Origin: Halichondria panicea
Lineage: Eukaryota > Porifera > Demospongiae > Suberitida > Halichondriidae
Length of the DNA stretch: 64,000 nt
Reading direction: 5' to 3'
Assembly: GCF_963675165.1 (NCBI RefSeq)
Contig: NC_087377.1
Location: 6,341,122 to 6,405,121, forward strand
The notes beneath the pieces were generated by a model that was not told the origin of the DNA, ran no database searches, and was given only the letters and a program-made list of their open reading frames with translations. This document shows, one piece after another, positions 62,901-64,000 of this stretch. The translations under genes were made by a program, and so were the position numbers. Within the stretch, counting starts at the first letter, position 1. Every line of letters starts with the position of its first letter.

Positions 62901-64000
62901 CACTGAACTCAGCATTGCTTGTTTGGCACGAACAATGGAAGGGATTCACCACCGAGTCGACCATAATCAACTGGACCGCTCACCCACTTTTTAGAGGCTC
63001 AACGTGCTATGCTGCTATCAGCGGTGCACACACATGCAGTTACGTTGAGGAGGATCGAGCTTAGTTTACACTCTATAATTGTAGTTTACACGGCCATGAC
63101 GTACGTACTACGATAAACACAAACAAGGGGAACGACACTTTCACCATAATATACTAAAAAGTTTAACGCATGCTGCCCACACGCACTCAATTCGGTACGA
63201 ACTCAAGAAACGGCTCGGCCAGGGTGAATATACATTTACCTGTGGTTGTGATTGTAATGGTTGACGTGAAACCAGCTCCATCCGCTGGATCGGTTGCACT
63301 GATGACAATGGTCTGGCTTCCTGAAGCTCCAGCGACAGACACAAAGAACGGGAATTGTCCACCTGCATGCAAACAGAAACAATGCGTCAATCACACGAGA
63401 CCAACAAACGATGGATGAATTAAGGCATGCAGCAGAGACACCAAAACTCACATCCTTCTGTTACTGATGAATCATTGAAGCTGCACTCAAAGTCCAAGCC
63501 GTCGAGGTCCCTACTTGACGTGCAGCTCACACTCACTTGCTGAGACTCAGCGAGGAACTCGGCACTGCAGTTCAGGATCAGAGGAGCAAGTGTGGGACCT
63601 TGGGTAGGTTGAGCTGCATGTGTGGAATGGGGAACGTTTGACTAGCACACACTGACTATTATTATATCCTTCCGAAAACCACACGTATAATTACACATGC
63701 ACTAGCAAGAATAATTATAATTGCACTTGAACCGGAAAAATAGGCATGTTTCAATCTCTCACCAATAGACAGAGTTGCAGCATCAGAGACGACTGATCCC
63801 GCACTGTTGGTCACAACGACTGTGTAATCTCCAGCATCTCCAGACTCAGCATTGATAATTTGCAGGGTGGATGAATTGGATCCTTCGATGTCTCCGTCGA
63901 CGTCAGTGAGAGCGTTCCCGCCAGGACCAAACCACTGGTAGCTCAATCCTTCACCAGAGGCTTCCACGGTGAGTGTGGCAGTTCCACCCGCTTCCGCATT
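32916..64000 (-). CDS. Giant Ig-like/Calx-beta repeat protein, 5' end beyond the window
   Basis: The gene runs right to left and ends at a TGA at 32916-32918. The last 14 exons after the final Ig exon are 37654-37782, 37473-37598, 37213-37338, 37001-37132, 36743-36934, 36352-36678, 36165-36299, 35706-35927, 35417-35617, 35238-35360, 35056-35175, 34793-34924, 33096-33362 and 32916-33031. Upstream is an array of Ig-like and two-exon modules reaching the right edge. About 90 exons and more than 6,000 residues are in view (counted from module lengths). Nearly all exons are symmetric phase 1-1. No TM is seen at the C-terminus, so it is probably secreted. The signal peptide and N-terminus are outside the window. 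It is a paralogue of the gene at 12303-30889. Confidence 0.85.
33363..34792. other. 1.4-kb intron with mobile-element debris
   Basis: The neighbouring gene has only 89 bp at this position, so the intron grew by insertions. A MITE-like foldback spans about 33890-34130 (GGTTTCGAGGATACAAAC against GTATATTTCGAGGGTATAAA-type arms with TTCGCGG inside). A copy of the dispersed repeat lies at 34430-34770, including a short CA run at 34701-34719. No coding signal was seen. Confidence 0.6.
34430..34770 (+). repeat. Dispersed repeat copy in the Ig-array gene
   Basis: This copy is similar to 29290-29670: AGCTTTGCAGCTCTTTTATG, GAAGAGACTGCAACAGCC-like, TTTGCAAATCCA, a short CA run and GGCTATGCCTCGAGGCATA follow in the same order. 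It sits in the expanded intron 33363-34792. Confidence 0.6.
36165..38135 (-). CDS. Last Ig domain, divergent modules and an extra Calx-beta domain
   Basis: Exon 37863-38135 is the most divergent Ig-like domain (YQWFGPDGES, DAGGYRVRV). Two module pairs follow: 37654-37782 with 37473-37598, and 37213-37338 with 37001-37132 (NCTFDDGSPAIEPC, then PGPRVLIIEY). Exons 36743-36934 and 36352-36678 hold a Calx-beta-like domain (ILAEGQSIFLMVDGRG; NLDEEEECLVFILSV) fused with the A half of the next module (ITCLFDGATPEPC), completed by 36165-36299. This Calx-beta domain has no counterpart in the neighbouring gene. Confidence 0.8.
38205..39166 (-). CDS. Representative Ig-like triplet (X, Y, Z) lacking canonical cysteines
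   Basis: Each exon encodes one domain of 84-92 residues in phase 1-1. The landmarks are TQPESV or VQPSDV at the start, GG(S/T)A(S/T)(F/L)(T/S)V on strand B, YQWFGP on strand C, and DAGDY(T/R)V on strand F, ending with DAA(T/S)LSIG. The strand-B and strand-F positions that hold the disulfide cysteines in animal I-set domains are V/V here. The core tryptophan and the DAGDY motif are kept. The sequence looks closer to the cysteine-free Ig-like repeats of bacterial surface proteins (from memory) than to the receptor Ig domain at 1323-1622. Confidence 0.85.
42898..43290 (-). repeat. Short-type unit with Y deletion and intron deletion
   Basis: In this unit the X exon ends with the Y-type 3' sequence (AATTAATCTCACCGATAGAC with DAATLSIG) instead of the X-type end (DAASLSIG, AAATCTCACCAATAGAC). 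The intron on its other side jumps from AATCAACT to AGTTTAACG, losing about 190 bp present in long units (39260-39460). Eight units share both deletions. Confidence 0.85.
49333..49490 (-). repeat. Conversion-like patch in a W exon
   Basis: This W exon carries Y-type sequence in its 3' part (INVESGD, SVISDAATL and the AATTAATCTCACCGATAG intron edge) but is W-type from GTCGACGTCAGTGAGAGCGT onwards. The same patch occurs at about 54807-54964. Confidence 0.8.

Larger units (their letters stand above)
37863..64000 (-). repeat. Tandem array of Ig-like domains and two-exon modules
   Basis: Reading along the gene, each unit is exon A, exon B, Ig type X, sometimes Ig type Y, Ig type Z and Ig type W. 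In the leftmost unit these are A 39747-39908, B 39535-39657, X 38897-39166, Y 38529-38804, Z 38205-38459 and W 37863-38135. I count 14 A+B pairs, 14 X, 5 Y, 14 Z and 15 W (one cut by the window edge). Units are about 2,192-2,196 bp with Y, and 1,632-1,640 bp or once 1,828 bp without Y. Exons A and B are homologous to the array of the neighbouring gene (LDFECS, GQFPFF, GSQTIVI). Introns are as conserved as exons, so the amplification is recent. Confidence 0.92.

Noticed and set aside
39107..63418. Repeated plus-strand frames of 60-88 codons in the Ig array
   Set aside because: They are antisense shadows of the X and B exons. They recur only because the array repeats and have no splice or domain logic of their own.
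12303..64000. One continuous minus-strand gene from 64000 to 12303
   Set aside because: A stop at 32916 and a clear ATG with signal peptide at 30889 separate two genes, each with its own matching last exon.

Overview
The window is animal nuclear DNA. Coding sequence is split into many short exons with GT-AG introns, often only 60-100 bp. The predicted proteins carry metazoan extracellular and signalling domains (Ig, FN3, Reeler, Calx-beta, Death). The dense small introns, many short inverted-repeat elements, the ATAATTAT/GTACATGTAC-rich non-coding DNA and the Reeler/Calx-beta content suggest a demosponge, perhaps Amphimedon-like. That identification is from memory and was not tested. No prokaryotic features, rRNA, tRNA or CRISPR were seen.

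Layout. (1) 1323-9862, plus strand: a 26-exon gene, open at its 5' end, for a single-pass receptor. It has an Ig domain, FN3-like domains, a TM helix, a tail with ITIM-like tyrosine motifs and PPxY, a Death domain, a proline-rich SH3-type motif and a duplicated C-terminal exon. My exon chain keeps one reading frame for 1,123 residues to a stop at 9860-9862. (2) 9863-12302: intergenic DNA between convergent genes, with mobile-element debris and a short telomere-like run. (3) 12303-30889, minus strand: a complete gene of about 71 exons and about 3,300 residues. It encodes a signal peptide, a Reeler domain, two copies of a two-exon beta-sandwich-like module, a tandem array of 27 more copies (54 exons, 15638-26633), Pro/Thr linkers, a Calx-beta-like domain and a closing run of modules. 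(4) 30890-32915: intergenic, with a MITE and a perfect hairpin. (5) 32916-64000, minus strand: a paralogous gene running off the right edge. Its C-terminal tail matches gene (3) nearly exon for exon. Upstream lies a huge array (37.9-64 kb) in which Ig-like domains without the canonical cysteines alternate with the same two-exon module. I count 48 Ig-like domains and 14 module pairs in view.

How they may work together. The two minus-strand genes look like very large secreted repeat proteins with no TM segment at the C-terminus. Nearly every module exon is symmetric (phase 1-1), so whole units can be duplicated or deleted without breaking the frame, and the arrays show recent higher-order duplication, unequal crossover and conversion-like patches. 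Calx-beta domains are known from sponge aggregation factors, so a role in cell adhesion, matrix or self-recognition is plausible. A neighbouring receptor with ITIM-like and Death signalling motifs makes that idea attractive, but no functional link is shown by the sequence.
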